Assembly: GCA_015680685.1 (NCBI GenBank) | Contig: MNCI01002305.1 | Span: 33,085 to 97,084 of the forward strand | Direction of reading: 5' to 3' | DNA from: Gnetum montanum | Lineage: Eukaryota; Streptophyta; Gnetopsida; Gnetales; Gnetaceae | Length of the DNA stretch: 64,000 nt | Part shown: positions 19,115 through 33,119 of the stretch, in pieces | Layout of the letters: every line of letters begins with the position of its first letter | Numbering within the stretch: position 1 is the first letter of the stretch | The notes under the pieces: generated by a model | The model's database searches: none | What the model saw: the letters and a program-made list of their open reading frames with translations, nothing else | What the model was told of the DNA's origin: nothing | Translations under genes and position numbers: made by a program

Positions 19115-21588
19115 TGTTGGTCCCACCTGCACCTCAAGTACCTTAGCAATAAGGGCGTCATTGATGTCATAGGGCTTGGTGCCAACCTAGAAAGTCCATT
19201 ACATAGGTGAAGTCCTTTAAAATGTCAATTAGGACTATTGAGCCTCTTACTCATAGAATATATCATCTCCTATTAAGATAAACTCTAGGTTGTACACTAT
19301 CAAAGTGGTTGCAAGTAGTGAATTCAATAGTTCCATGAGGGGCTTGGAGTTCCTAAGTTCCCTCAATGACATCATAGAGAACTTTGTCTCTCAATGCTCA
19401 TGCTTCAAATTCTCCATACACTCCCTATGAGTGCATTCTTTCTCCTCCTCTTAAGCATGTCTCTATGCTATTGAATCTGCAATTACCAAAGACTATCCCT
19501 GAGTATGCCTCCTGTTATGCTAAGATACATAAGAAGTTTCTTATTGCAAAAAACATTAGTACACAATCAATAATAGTCTAATGCATAAATGAAAAACATG
19601 AATATAATTCAATAAATAAATAAAGTACCATAATATCAAAAATAAACATAATTACAAACAACTACAAAGATCTACACCAATATTTCTAAAATCTTAACAA
19701 TGTTGGTACCCCCAATGAAGTCTACATTTTCCTCAATGTACATGACTAGTGCAAAGATGGAAAATAAAAACTAAAATTAAAATTAAGTATGAAGATTTTG
19801 CATAACATAAAGAGAAATCTATTAACAATCATTAATGGATTAGCTAGTATACCATGAATTTAGAGTACAAAGGATGCAAATGAAATTACTTGATGTTATT
19901 GCATACTAATAAGTAATTTTTAAAAGAAATTAATGTTCCATAGATCTATCTTGGATAAAACCTAATCCAAGCTTAATAGGGGATTACTTACGAACAAGGA
20001 TAGTTATACTAAAAAAAACATAACACCCATACCAATAAAATTCAAATTATCATGGCTCATCTAATATATCCTAGAGTTAACTTAATACTGAAGATATCTT
20101 TATGTTACTTTCTACTTATAAGATATAGTGTATATAATAAGAAAACTTCTAATAGCTCAAAAACAACAAAAACCTAGTTGTATGCAAAATTCAAAATCAA
20201 AGTAACATAGAAATTACTTCAAATGTTGAATGGAAAGTGCTAGAATGCCAAAGAAGACACAAATAGCCCAAACTTCATTAATAAGTCATTTAATCACCTC
20301 TAGAAAAACACTGATGTCCTAAAATTGCTAGAAATAGTGTAGAATAGGAAGTCTAACAAGAAAAACATATTAAAGTAAGAGATTTAAGGCCTACCTTAGG
20401 TATTTTATGGAGGGAAGAAGGCTTGGAGGTTAGATCTAATAACTATGCACATGATGAAAGCTCAATTCAACTCTTGGATGTGTCCTATGACATTCTATGA
20501 TGAAAAGTGATTTTTGGTTTTTTGGGATGCACTTTTATTTCTTGCATCTTTTAATTAGGTTGCAACCTACTACAAGTTGTAACTTGTCATAACACAACAA
20601 TGAAAAATTTAATAAATTTGAAAGTTGTAATCAACTATGAGTTACACCTTGTGGAATCTCTAAAACTAATGGTTGCACCTAGCCACCCTATTCTACAATC
20701 TAAGAAATTAACATTACAAAGTAATGCACTACAAGTTATAGGCATTTGCATTGTTCGAAACCTGAAAAACATGAATTTCAAAATGTGTTAAATTATGAGT
20801 TGCACTTATCATAATAATAAATTAATTGGAATTAGACATTGAGATGTGAGGGGGGTTACAAATCACACTACATTGTAGGTACCAAACTTCAATAGAATGA
20901 ACTCCAAGGTGATTGCAGCTTGTAATCAAGCTCACAGTTAGACTATGAGATACTATGAGTAGTACTCTTCTCACACTTTCTAATCCAAGATAATTTTACC
21001 ATAAACAATAAGGAAAATAATAGATAAAATAGATTAAAAGGAAAAGAAAATAATCAAAAATGAAAAAAAAACTTTGTGATAGAAGAATAACTACGATGTT
21101 AGTGCTTGGTAAACATCAAGACATTGGGTGATAATTTAAGTAAACTTGCTTCTCAAAGAATAATACAAATACAAGGAACAATCACATTTAGACATTCATG
21201 AATCATTTTTTACCAACTTATCCATGTCTTGTGGTACTATACCTTTCAAAATATATAGACTTCCCCTACTAAAAGTAGTTGTTTGTGATAGAGACTCTTT
21301 ATGCATCAACATAATAACTTTATCATATGGTAATGGACAAAAGAGATCATAGGATCCAAAACACTTTATTATCCAATAATTATTTATTCTATTTTTCAAC
21401 AATGGTATTTTTAGTGATTGGGATTATTGCACTACCATTAGAACATGGTTAGTAAACAAAGGAAACTTCACTCTTGATGTAGTTCCATGATTGTAATGAG
21501 ACAAGATGGTTCTTAAAAGGGCATTCTAAGACCTATACACCTACAATAGGTTATTACTCCTAATTTATTGCTATCAAAATGTGTTCTA
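19115..21588. other. Between elements A and B, no gene recognised
   Basis: From 19115 to about 19580 there is a more GC-balanced stretch. On the minus strand it gives readable phrases (ELRNSKPLMELLNSLL, KPYDINDALIAKVLEVQVG) with stops. It might be a coding remnant interrupted by element A. The rest is AT-rich with no family signal. Confidence 0.4.
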
Positions 21589-22832
21589 TGAAATATCACA
21601 AATAAAATCCATGTTGGAACCCATAACCAAAATTATTTGTAATTTGGTGAAAAATAATGCCAAACACAATTACATTATGTTCCCCAAAATTTGGCATTGT
21701 AAGCTTTATCACTAGGAAACTTTTGTAGTTTATATTCTATAGATTTTACATATCCTACCTTATGAAGGCTATAAAATGCTTCATAAGCTATGAATGTCTC
21801 GTCTTGTAGGTGAAAAAGGCTATAGTTTTTATATATCTAGGCTTACGAAGGTTGCAGATGCCTAGAAAACCACCAAATTTGGCATTTATTAGCCTATATG
21901 TTGGCCATGGTAGTTTTTACACTAGAAAACCTATAACAATAGTGCATAAAATTTAGGTTTTTAGTTTTTATGTTGGGACACCTGCCCAACCAGCATATAA
22001 AATTTGTCCTTTTAATTTTTATGTTGGGCCTTAGATTTTTATGTTGAGCAAAATATGGAGCTAGTGTAGAAAACATAAAAATATCCAATTTTGCTAAATA
22101 TGCTACCAAGAGATTCCCTACACACACCAAAATGTTTTAGCAATCTATCAACAAGCATGATAGAATCAACAACAAATTAGGACATCAATAAATTATTTAA
22201 ATGCAAAATTACTTCATTGAAAGGACTTATGGATAATTCATCCATTCACCAAAATTAAGACTTTTGAAGTAGTGAAGGTAGAGAAAAACTTCCATAATAC
22301 CAATACTTTTGGAAATTTTCATTCAGGCTAATATCAAGACTTTTAGAGCATTGCAGATCAACCAAGAATCTATACTATTCTTCCACATACAACACAATCC
22401 CATTAATAGAGAGACCAATGATGAGCTTCAAGTGTAGAATATATGGGACCATCGAGAGAAAATCTGAATGCAAAACATACCCTATCGACTGAGTTAGGTT
22501 CTAAACATTCTCCCTTTGGCATTTTATGCATTCAAAGCATAAACTTTTGTATTATCTGAACTTCTATTTTGTGAACCTTCAGTATTTCAATAAAATAAAA
22601 GCTTTTAGTGTACTAGTTCATTATGACTTTATTCCCTATTTCTTTGCACTTAAATTTGTATCTACAATTACATTTTATTCATTCACATCAGTAAGAAATT
22701 GTAAGTCCTTAGGTGATCGATAAGACCATCTAGGATGCTTCAAATCCTTTCCTTGAGGTCCATAGATCTGAAGCTAAATTGTCTCATCTTGAAATTTTTG
22801 GCCTTTCAGCATCAAATTTTTTAGGCATTATA
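21589..22832 (+). repeat. 5' LTR of element B
   Basis: It pairs with 29408-30702 across its length (for example AAAATGCTTCATAAGCTATGAATG in both LTRs). It contains several TATATGTTGG / CCAACATATA words in both orientations. The R-U5 motif AAGACCATCTAGG lies at about 22723. Confidence 0.88.
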
Positions 22833-22837
22833 ATTTT

Positions 22838-22854
22838 TGATGCTAGAAGGAGGG
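22838..22854 (+). other. Primer-binding site of element B
   Basis: TGATGCTAGAAGGAGGG lies five bases after the LTR end. It differs from the site of element A only at bases 3-5, changes that fit GC-to-AT decay. Confidence 0.75.
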
Positions 22855-24119
22855 GCTGTGCTCAACTTCTTCATAAAACCCATGGCAAAAATATTTTCCA
22901 TTAGTGTTGGCCTTAGCTTTGAACTTGCAACCACAAAAATTTTTTTAGGTTTTTCCCAAAACCAATGCTATACTTGCAATCAATTTAGGCCTTGTTTAAG
23001 GTTAAAATTGGTATTGGGTTTTTCCCAATACCTAGTGTATTACCTGAAATTAGTTTAGCATATTTAAATTTTTTCTATTAGTGTTGTACTTTCCTAAAGC
23101 CCAGCATATAAACTATAGTAAGTTTGGCTTTATTTTCTATTTCTCCATCGAATGATGGGTCTAAAACCTAACATATAAAGTTCAATAAGTGTGGCCATCT
23201 TTTTATTTTTCTATCAAGTGCTTGACTTTTACAATGCCAACATATAGCCTTCAACAAAACTTGCACCTTAACATATAACCTATAACTCATTTCATCTTTT
23301 AATTTTGTAAAAGCTTGGTTTTAGGTTTTTCTAGAACACAACATATAAATTGCATTGTAAGCTTTGGTTGGGTGGTCATCTGAAACCCAACATATAACCA
23401 TCAACCTTTTCAAATATTTTCTTTGCATTAAATATTCTCTAACCATAACTTGCAGTGCTGCCACCATTCCCTGCAATGTAAAACAAAAGAAGATTAATCT
23501 TTAATTTTTTCTAGTGTAGTACACTACTATAGTTCCTTGTGTCTTAATCCATGAAAAAGTTAACTTTTAATTTTTTTCTAGTATAGTGCATAGCACTGTA
23601 ATCCCTATTTTAACCATTTTCACTTTGATATTTTTTCAACCATGTTTACACTAAAAATCATTTTTATGCTGAAAACCATTTTTATGGTGAAAGCTATTTT
23701 ATACACTAAGCTTATATGTTGTGAATCATATAAGTTGGAAAGCTTTTATGCTAAGAATCCCATATGTTGAGCCTCTCATACACTAAGACTACCTCATATG
23801 CTAAGGCTCTCACAAAACCTTACACAATCTAAGAGACTTAGCAAGTCATTCAGTTTAATACCTTGTTTATGTCTTCCCACCGTTCAACAGTATTACCACA
23901 TAACATAACACAAATTTTTTCCAAATGAGAAGTTATTCATGTCTATGGTCCAAAGGACCCAATGGTCATAGAGCATAGGCAATCACTTAGGTGAAGGGAT
24001 TAGGAACTAACATCCATAATTATCAATGAGAAGTTCTATAATTTTATTTATGCTAAAATATAGAGGAGCCTCCTCGTATCTTTCTCTAAAGTTGACACCA
24101 AGCATTAGTATCAGATTAT
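22855..24119 (+). repeat. Leader of element B with repeated CCAACATATAA motif
   Basis: From about 23098 to 23395 the word [AC]CAACATATAA or a close variant recurs six times at 30-75 bp spacing. Each copy sits in a phrase resembling 'TTTTTCTA...CCCAACATATAAC'. The remainder to 24119 is AT-rich leader without a coding signal. Confidence 0.6.
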
Positions 24120-25535
24120 ACAACGAAGTGGAAAAAAATACATTCCTTCATCGTATGAGCAAATTTCTCTAATAGATTTCTATACCCATTTATTGATATA
24201 TTTAAAAGATGTTGATGAGTTAACCAAGGAAGTTAGTTTGGAGGAAAACCAAAAAGAGCATAATGAGTTCAAAGTAGAACATGAGCTAGATACCTTTGTG
24301 GGGAGCAATGTTCAACTTTCAACTCCCTAAGAAACCACCTCTAGTCTTGTACCCCTACTATACCCTATAGGATAGGTGCCTCAGTCTTTTCCTCCTTATC
24401 CCATCATGTTTACACCAACACACATCGTCATTGCTTAGCAAGCCCAACCTATTTTCCAATCTACCTCACTATTCTTATCAATGTCATTTTCCACTCAACC
24501 TTGTTTCATGCACCCAACCTAAGTGATGTCTACCTTGCTACCTCCCTTTGTCATACTAGTGGAACTCTCTCTAAGACCCTAAGCAACACAAGCCTTCTAC
24601 ACTCCTTTCATCCCCTTCATATCATAGGTTCCAACACAAACATCATTTTCATTGTTTAACCCTCAATGATGGAAATCACACAACCTCTTCCATCTATATC
24701 AATGTCAATCGCACAGCCTTAATCTACTCAACTCCCTCCTCAACCATTATTACAAACATTGTAGCCTATAGGAATGCCCCAAGGCTTGGATCAAGCCTTC
24801 CAAATGATCCAAGACCTTACTAAAGAGCTATGGAAACTCAAAGCTAGTACAACTTAGAAGGTCAAGGTTATAGATTTCTATCAAGATGATCCCATAAGCC
24901 CTATTATTCCTTAAATAACCATACCTACAAGCATGTATATACGAAAGTTCACTAAATATAATGATGTAGGAGATTACAACACATAGATGGTCACCTTTCA
25001 ATCTGAATGCCTCTTTTTGCAAACTTGGCCACATACAATATTATGCATTTTTCCTATGTCCCTCAAGGGAAAGGCTCTAGATTATTATCAAATCCTACTT
25101 AAAGGTTCCATCTCTTCTCTTGAAAACTTAATAGACCAATTTGTCAACTGCTTCAAATACAACTTGAAGTTAGATGCCACATTAGATCAACTTATGAAGG
25201 TGAGGAAGGGATCACTTGAACTAATCAAAAGGTTCGTTTAAAGATTGAATTCAATGCTCAACAAGATTCAAGAGTCTATCTCTAAAACTTACCTCTTGGA
25301 CCTCTTTAAGGGATCAGTAAATAACTTCATCAAATTAAAGCTCTACTACTTAGAGCCTTGATCATTGATCCAAGCCTTTTCGAAAACTAAGAACATCAAG
25401 AAGGTTGCTGATACAAGTAATGACTTGGCCTATGTGACCTATAAAAACCAACACACAATAAGGGATAGGGATAAAACTATGCAAGAGCATACAATTATGG
25501 TAGCAGTAACAAAAGAGTCAAAACAAGTAGAAAGG
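24120..25535 (+). pseudogene. gag: gag of element B (broken)
   Basis: This is homologous to the gag of element A: LDQAFQMIQDLTKELWKLKA, then the gag core GKALDYYQILLKGSISSLEN, FKYNLKLDATLDQLMKV, and YYLEP-x-SLIQAFSKTKNIKKV. A proline-rich N-terminal part lies at 24310-24780. Many stops interrupt it; the longest open stretch is 24987-25241. The knuckle region after 25535 is not recognisable. Confidence 0.8.
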
Positions 25536-26069
25536 TAGGAATCACCACCATGAAATACATCTTCTAATTCATAACAACTGACCATCTTATGATTCATCAA
25601 AACTGACCAAACATTGCATAAAAGGATAGAATGAAGTACACTAGGTTGCCTATGAAGCCCTCTAAGCTTTTAGAATAGTTTCTTAAAGATAACTATATCT
25701 AACATACGCAATTGTCTGAAGAATCTCATAAGAGGCAAAGTGTTCTTTATGACAGAGCTAGAGCCCAATAATGGCAACATCATGACCCACCAAGGCCTAA
25801 AACTAGCAACATGATGATCTCCCAAGGGCTAAAACTAGTACATTATTAGCCTTCCTTCCTTTTATCTCTCTTATATTTGTAATGTAACCTATTACACCTT
25901 ATTTTAGACTATTACATTTCATTGTTAAACTTTTCTTTGTAACTTTATTTTTTATAGTCATTTTAACTCATATCCTTTTACACCAAAGATTAGAAAACAT
26001 AGAAAAATGTAAAACATGAAAAATAATCAAAAAATTTATCATCCTTAATAAAACAAAATAGTGTACAAA

Positions 26070-27720
26070 TCTTCAATCATAGTTTAACTTAACTCTCATA
26101 CTTCAAACTTGGTTTAGGATGATCAATAAAGCTTATATGCTAGCTAGTGTATAAGGAACATGCAAGAGTCTTTTCACCAACTTCCTTGGATTAAAATGAC
26201 TGAAAAATTAACTAGTGGAAGTCCAAAGGCCTAAGGAATAACATAAGATGAAAATTTGGACAACTTTTAGCCTTCAGAAGCTAACTTAAAGCCTTTTACG
26301 CTAGGCACACAAACCTTATATGTTGGCTAGCATATAAGGAACATGTGAGAGACTTTTGACCACTTTCTTTTACTGAAAATGACTCAAAAATCAACTGGTG
26401 TAAGCCCCAAATCCTATGGCATAAGGTAAGCCCAAACTTTAACTATGTTTTAGCTCTTAGAAGAGGAATTTAAGCATCCTACACTAAAGGTAGGAAGCTT
26501 GTATTCTAGCCAGCTTATAAAGAGCATAAAAACTGCCAATGGACTCTTATTTGCCTTCCCATGCTATCCAAAAATCCTTATCCTAGCATAGAATCCTAGG
26601 TGCTAGCTTGGGAACCCTATGAAGTAGGAAAAGTAGTTGAAATGGCTTCACAAATCCAATTCTTCATTTTTTAGGCTAGGATTATAGGATTTATATGTTT
26701 GTGAGCATAAAAATTAAGAACAAGCCATCTACCAGTTTGAATGACTTCAAAATGCATCATGCTAATTACCAAACCCTAGTTATAGACACTCGAGACCTTA
26801 GAGGCCAAGAAATCAAGTAGAATGATCCAAAAAACTATTAATTATCAATCTTTACATTGGGCATATAAGATATATATGGTGGCCATTATATAAATGGATT
26901 GGCTAAATGTTTGGAAAAAAATTTTAGCATCCAAAATTACTTGGAATTTTAGTGGAGAAGCCTAGGATCCTAGAACTAGAAGCTAACTATAATTTGACCT
27001 TGGTTAGGCATAGAAAATTTAGGATTTACCACTTTTACATTGAGGCATTAGGAGAAATATGATGGCCAACATAAAAACTACCAAATGAACTTTGGTTGAC
27101 ACATTTTACCTTAGAAAAACCCACTTTTTGATCTTAAGAACTATGCGCTACCCCAAAAGCCTAAGGTGGAAAAATTTTGAATTTTGATAATCCATGAAAA
27201 AATTCATCTAGCATAAATACATTGGGGGCCAAGATTTATACACTAGCTAGTATATAACTCAGGATGTGGTAGCCTGTAATGCCCTTATTGAGTCAAATCA
27301 ACACCAAAATTGACATATCTCTTCACCTAGACTACTATGCTAATACCCAAGGGCCCTAACATCCAAGAACTAGTCAAAATAAATTCTTGGAATCAAATAT
27401 TTCAATATATACAGTAGTGCCTCATGAGAAATATGCTAGCCATATTTTAGGCCAACATAAAAGTCATGAATAGCCTTTTTCTTAGCTTAAAACAAGCTCA
27501 AAATAACAATTTAAGATGTCCAAATCATTCTATATGCCTTGGAAGCTATTATGAGAGCCTAGGAATGCCAAAAACTAAGTCCAAACCATCTAAAAATCAC
27601 ATATCTTAGTCTCATATGTTGGCATACCAATTCCCTACATTGGCCAACATGTGGTCATAGTGTATGATAGTTTGAGCAAGTGAAAGTCAATTCAGGTTAG
27701 CTAATTCTTAATCCCGAAGA
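26070..27720. repeat. 183-bp degenerate tandem array in element B
   Basis: Anchors of the form TTATATGYTRGCYAGY recur at 26133, 26316, 26499, 26691, 26872, 27055, 27236, 27429 and 27612. The spacings are 181-193 bp, most often 183, giving nine copies. Units are strongly diverged but share the anchor and a preceding AAGCCTT or CCTAAG phrase. Confidence 0.75.
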
Positions 27721-29396
27721 TTACCACAAGCACTATAATGACTTTGCCAAGTCAAATAGGCCTTCCACAATGGCCCACTAAGGCCTAAAACTGGCAACAT
27801 ATCATCATGTTGACCATATACTAGCCTAATTTGCCTTGTTTAGCCTTGTTTCACTATTTTCTAGCCTTATTTAACATTATGTTACTCTAACATTATAATA
27901 TTTCACATTATTTAACAATTGTATCACATAGATGCCACTTGATATGTTTATGATGACTAGCCTTAAAGCCTAAATGGGCCTTCCTGTGATTTTTTTAGGC
28001 CAAGTTGATCTTAAAATATCAAAATATTAAGCCTCAAAACCATTCTACCATATAGCCTTAACATCCTAAAGTAGCTTGATTACCATTGACCTTGAAGCTA
28101 GAATCATTACAAAGGATTCTTGGTTAAATTTCCCATATAAACCATGATGGTGAGAAGAAAATGCATGGAACCAAGTTCCTTGCTTGAACTTAAACCTACT
28201 TTAGACATCATCAAGCCCTTGCAATGTAATAGTAAAACCATCAAATAACCGTATATTACATCTAACACTCACATGTTTCCTTATAGCATTATTTTTCATT
28301 AGTTGGAATGAATTACCAATGTTGATAACTCCAATGATCTATAACAAGCAAGCCTACATGACCTCATAACTCCATTTTTCATGAAAAATGAATTGCAAAC
28401 TTTGTAAAATTTGTGATGTAAGACATAGATCACTCAATGTTGTAATGATAGTAGCCTATGGTGTTCTATAATGTGCTTATTATGTCATGTAGCAATATGC
28501 AGTGCCTTGTAACAATGTGTATTATTTATCTTGTTTTCTTACTCTCTTGGAGTTGTGCTTACAAGATGAAACCTGGAGTCATGACAAAGGTGTAACTCAT
28601 TGCAATAGCAAGATACCATATGACCTTGATGACTAAGATTTGGTTAGCTTGTCCTACTAGGCCAAGAGTGCTTGTCTCACGTCACTACCATTACCCCTTT
28701 CAAGCTATAATCCCATAGTCTAATTACAACCTTCCTTACCCTAAATAACAATGATAACCTATGTTCAATATTCATGCATCATGGCTATGTGACATCCCCT
28801 TCATTAAGCTTCACTATCAAGTTCATTGGATGTAACACATCTCATTTGATGAGAAAACCAAACTAAGTTTGGCCTTGGCAATGGATCCCAATGAAGGTTT
28901 CAGCCCTCTATAAAGTAAAAAAATGAAAAAATAAAAAATGATGAAGTAAATTTCCAAAAAAGGAAAAATGAAAATGAACCTTAAAATTCAAATCAACAAC
29001 TCAAAACAAACAAAAGGAAGAGCTTAATGATTGAAGAAGCCTTGGACTAGAGTGTTCATTCTGCTAACATATTACTGAGTGACTAGTACTTCTAAGCACA
29101 AATCATGAAGACCACGTTGATCAGCAAGCATATCACTACCATATCGTAACCATGATGTCAACATTTGGAATTTATTGTTAATGCATGTGACCATTTTCCA
29201 ATGATTAAATATGACCTTTATCTCATCTTAGACCTATATCATCTCATCATAGCCTTATCTCACCATCATAAGTACTCTTTGGCATGGATCGATAGCTACA
29301 AAATCAAGTGTAGAGAAGAAACATTGATGATGGATCAATAGTGATGTTTTGCATTCTTTATCAATTTTCCTAGGGTTAATCCTCAAAACATCAACA
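27721..29396. other. 3' non-coding part of element B
   Basis: A CCCACTAAGGCCTAAAACTGGCAACAT unit at about 27774 matches another at about 25787 and the minisatellites of element A. The rest is AT-rich with no coding signal. Confidence 0.6.
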
Positions 29397-29407
29397 AGAG
29401 AGGCTAA
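29397..29407 (+). other. Polypurine tract of element B
   Basis: AAGAGAGGCTAA lies directly before the TG of the 3' LTR, parallel to AAAGAGGGGCCAT in element A. Confidence 0.6.
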
Positions 29408-30702
29408 TGAAACATCATAAAGAAAATCAATATTGAAATCCATTATCAAATTTATATGTAATTTGTTGCAAAATTATGACAAACATAATTACATTATTTT
29501 CCCCAAAATCTAGCATTGTAACCTTTTTCATTAGGATTTGAGGCAATAGTTTTAATGTAAAGTGAAATTTGCAATTTATATGTTGCACATCTCATACATC
29601 CTAGCTTATGGATGTTAAAAATGCTTCATAAGCTATGAATGCCTCATCTTTTAGGTAAGAAAATCTACAGTTTCCACATGTCTAGATTTGGGAAGGTTGA
29701 AAATGCCTTGTAGACCACCAAATTTGGCATTTCTTAGCTTATACATTGCCCATGACAATTTTTATGCTAGAAAACCTATAAAGACAATGTATAAAATTTG
29801 GATTTTAAGTTTTTATGCTGGCCATAGCATTTTTTACACTATGACATCTACATAGGTAGCATATAAAATCTGGTCTTTGATTTTTTAAGTTGAGCCTTGG
29901 ATTTTTACATTAGGAAACATATGAAGGTAGTGTGAAAATCATAAAAATATCAAAATTTGCTAAATATGCTATCAAGAGATGCCATGCATACACAATAAAT
30001 TTGCAACAATCTGTTAGTAATCATGACAGAATTATCAACAACAAATTAGGACATCAATAACCTATTTAAACCAAAGATTACTTCATTAAAGGGACTTTTA
30101 GATGATTCGTGCATTCACTAAACTTAAAAATTTTAAAGTAGTGCAAGCAAACAAAAGTTCAGAATACCAAGATTTTTTGTAATTTGCATTCAAGCTTAAA
30201 AACAAGACTTTCAAAGCAATGCATACCTACAAAAAGTCTATAACTATTCTTCTACCTACAATGTAGATTCCAATGATAGAGAGACCAGTGATGAGATTGA
30301 GGTGTAGAACACACTGTATCATCTATAGTAGAGTTGGATATAGAATAGACCCTGCTAGATGACTCAGGTTCCAAGCACTCTTCCTTTGGTTCTTTATGCA
30401 TTCAAAGCATAAAACTTTGTATTATCCAAACTTCTGTTTCTATGGACCTTTAGTATTTCAATAAAAAAAATTTATAGTTTTGTTGATTCATTACAAGTTT
30501 ATTCCCTATTTCTATACACTTAAATTTATATTTGTGATTACATTTTATTTATTTGAATTAGTAATGGATTGGAAGTTCTTGGGTGATCACGAAGACCATC
30601 CAGGGTGATTTGGAAGCTTTTCCTTAGACTTGTGTATCTGAAGCTAAACTATCTCATCTTGAAATTTTCAGCCTTCTAACATCAAATTTTTCAAGTGTTA
30701 CA
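29408..30702 (+). repeat. 3' LTR of element B
   Basis: It is the partner of 21589-22832. It begins TGAAACATCATAAA, like the LTRs of A and F, and ends GTGTTACA. It is 51 bp longer than the 5' copy because of small indels. Confidence 0.87.
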
Positions 30703-31533
30703 ATCTTTAAATAATAGAAATTTTGCTTTTGTTACAGGTTCAATCCCTATGCAAGTCATTTCTCATGAGTACCCCTTGGGATCATGTTTGATATCTCATG
30801 ATGTCTCTTATCCCAAGTCCTTAATTAATACCCAAGCCTCAAGTTTGTCACGAAATAACATATTGAGCTAACAATATACCTAGTATAAAGAAAGAGAATT
30901 GACTCACTTTTCTAACTGAAAAGCTAACAAACTCTATACATGGGATACAATACCATCATCCAACCTTAATTTTATTTATGGTAACATGAAAAATATAAAA
31001 TTTTAAAATGTTTTGAAAACAAAAGTTTCCAAAAACATATTCCACATAACAAGTCAAACCTCCATCAATATAACTCATGGAAACCTAGATATCATGAAAT
31101 ATATGTTGCTATAGATACTACCAAAGACTTGATAACAATAATGACTACTACCATGCATAAGTATTAATAAAAATATAATGTATGGCTCATAGTACCTATC
31201 ACCCAATTCTTGTAGAAAAATAAAGAACATAACAACAAAGTTATTAACCTATCACAATAGGAAGCATGAAGTTCAGCCAATCTCACAAAGACTCATTCAA
31301 AATATATCCACAATTAAGTTAAATTTAGCATTCTAAGAAGAAGCATCAATTGTGAGTTCAAAATCTTTGCTCAAATTAGATCCCTATAATATTGGTGATA
31401 AAGATAACTTAGATTTTGAGGTTTCAAATGTGTTTTGGCAATCTTTAGTCCACTTAAAAAAAACATATTTTATAGCACTTTTACCAATGATTGAGTGATC
31501 AATGAAAAGTATTTGATGAATCATGTACAAAAA
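30703..31533. other. Unassigned stretch between elements B and C
   Basis: AT-rich. No LTR, coding frame or RNA gene is recognised. The expected 3' LTR of remnant C is not visible here, so C may have been truncated. Confidence 0.4.
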
Positions 31534-32117
31534 TCAACATGTCCTTAAAATGCATGTAAAGCTTTTAATTGGATTGAGATGGGAGATAACATTTATTTTT
31601 TTAGGATCTAATGAAATTTCATTCTTACTTATAATGTGGCCTAACAAAACACTAGAATATACCATCAAATGGTACTTTTTCCAAGATAGTCTAACACCCT
31701 TATTAATACTCCTACACAAGATCAATTGAAGATGACACAAGGCACTAGAGAATGAATCACTGTAGACTAAAAAATTGTTCATGGAAACCTCATGAAATGA
31801 ATCAATCATATCTAAGAAAATAGATTTCATAGACCTTTGAAATGTATCAAGATCATTACACAACCAAAATGGCATATGTCAAATGAAAAAATCCTCCATG
31901 CTATAGTAAACATGGTTCCATGTTGATCTTCTAAAGTAATTGAAATTTGATTATAATCATTAAAACCATCAAGAAAAGAATAAAATTCATGCCCTTGAAG
32001 TTTTTCTAAAACTTGATCTAAATATGGAAGTGGAAAGACATCCTTTCTTGTCCATTTATTTAATTCATGAAAATCAATACAAACATACCACTTACTAGAC
32101 TTTCTAGGCACAACCAT
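31534..32117 (-). pseudogene. Reverse transcriptase fragment of element C
   Basis: Two overlapping frames carry RT blocks: VCIDFHELNKWTRKDVFPLP, FYSFLDGFNDYNQI, then FQRSMKSIFLDMIDSF and LLGHIISKNEISLDPKKINV. The catalytic (F/Y)MDDF box reads MNNF, two Asp-to-Asn changes of the G-to-A type, so the enzyme would be dead even without the frameshift near 31850. Confidence 0.8.
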
Positions 32118-32301
32118 AATAAAAATAATTCACTAAAAATTAGAAATCAAATAAATAATACTTACCTAAAACAATTTCAAAAGTTAATCTTTTATTGCTT
32201 GTTTCAAACATAGGTTTAGCCTCCTACATGATTGCTATTGTGGTCTAGCCTCAGCCTCCAAATGGATATGATGTTGACCGATGGATGAAGAAATCCCCTA
32301 C

Positions 32302-33108
32302 TTAAGATTCAAAGGTAAGCAAGNCAATTTTCACATAAATAACCACATCTATTGTTACCAACATAGTCCTACCTAAAATCAAAAGATAAACATTATTTAA
32401 TGAAGATGTATAATAATCTAGCATAATGAAATCAATAAGGTACAAAGCTTTATCTACCAATACCAAAATATCCTTAATAACATCTTTCAAATAAATAGTT
32501 GACACATCAGCTAAAGAAATGATAATATTAGTAGTTCTAATATAATCGTAACCCAATGAATGATAAATTTGAATACGCATAATATTTACACTAGCCCCTA
32601 GACCCACTAACACATGATGAAATCTCCTATTGTGAATCATGCAAGAAATTGTAGGACTATTGGAATCTATTGCCTTTCTTTGCATCCTAGCCTTAAAAAT
32701 ATTTATAATATTTTCAACAATGATAACATGCTTGGGTATTTTAATTTTATTTTTCATACAACAAATTTCTTTAAGGTATTTAGAATATTGAGGGGTATCT
32801 TTAATAGCTCTTAATAATAGACCATGTATGGTGACATCTTTAAAAAGATTCTCAAATTTCTTATCATCAACTTTATTCACTTCTAATCTATGAGGCAAAG
32901 GTGTCTATAGAAAAGAATAATTAATGGCTTGTCCTAAAGGAATCTTTAGATCAAGAACTTCCTTCCTAGGAAGTTCCTTTGCAAATATTCTTTCAGATTC
33001 ATCCTCTAATTTAATATTCTCAAAAGACCTATGAAAAGAAGTTTGAAGATCAATAATTCCACTTATATTCACCACATTACATTGATCCCTATTGTTTGAA
33101 AAAATCAT
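32302..33108 (-). pseudogene. Protease region of element C
   Basis: The frame reads PHRLEVNKVDDKKFENLF, then ISCMIHNRRFHHVLVGLGAS and VYLLILGRTML. It matches Athila-type protease: the usual DLGAS triad is GLGAS here, so the catalytic Asp is lost. A stop lies between 32898 and 32905, and one ambiguous base (n) lies at 32323. Confidence 0.75.
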
Positions 33109-33119
33109 ATGTAATTCTT

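Larger units (their letters stand above)
21589..30702 (+). mobile_element. Element B: relative of A with gag but no recognisable pol
   Basis: LTRs at 21589-22832 and 29408-30702 begin TGAAATATC and TGAAACATC and end TTATA and TTACA. The primer-binding site (22838-22854) and the gag remnant (24120-25535) match element A. Between gag and the 3' LTR I see no protease, RT or integrase signal, only a 183-bp tandem array and AT-rich DNA. It is therefore a deleted or non-autonomous derivative about 9.1 kb long. The flanking 5-mers (TTCTA and ATCTT) do not form a convincing target duplication, so the ends may have been rearranged. Confidence 0.85.

Noticed and set aside
21589-30702. Target-site duplication for element B (TTCTA and ATCTT)
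   Set aside because: Only three of five bases agree, so I do not claim a duplication.
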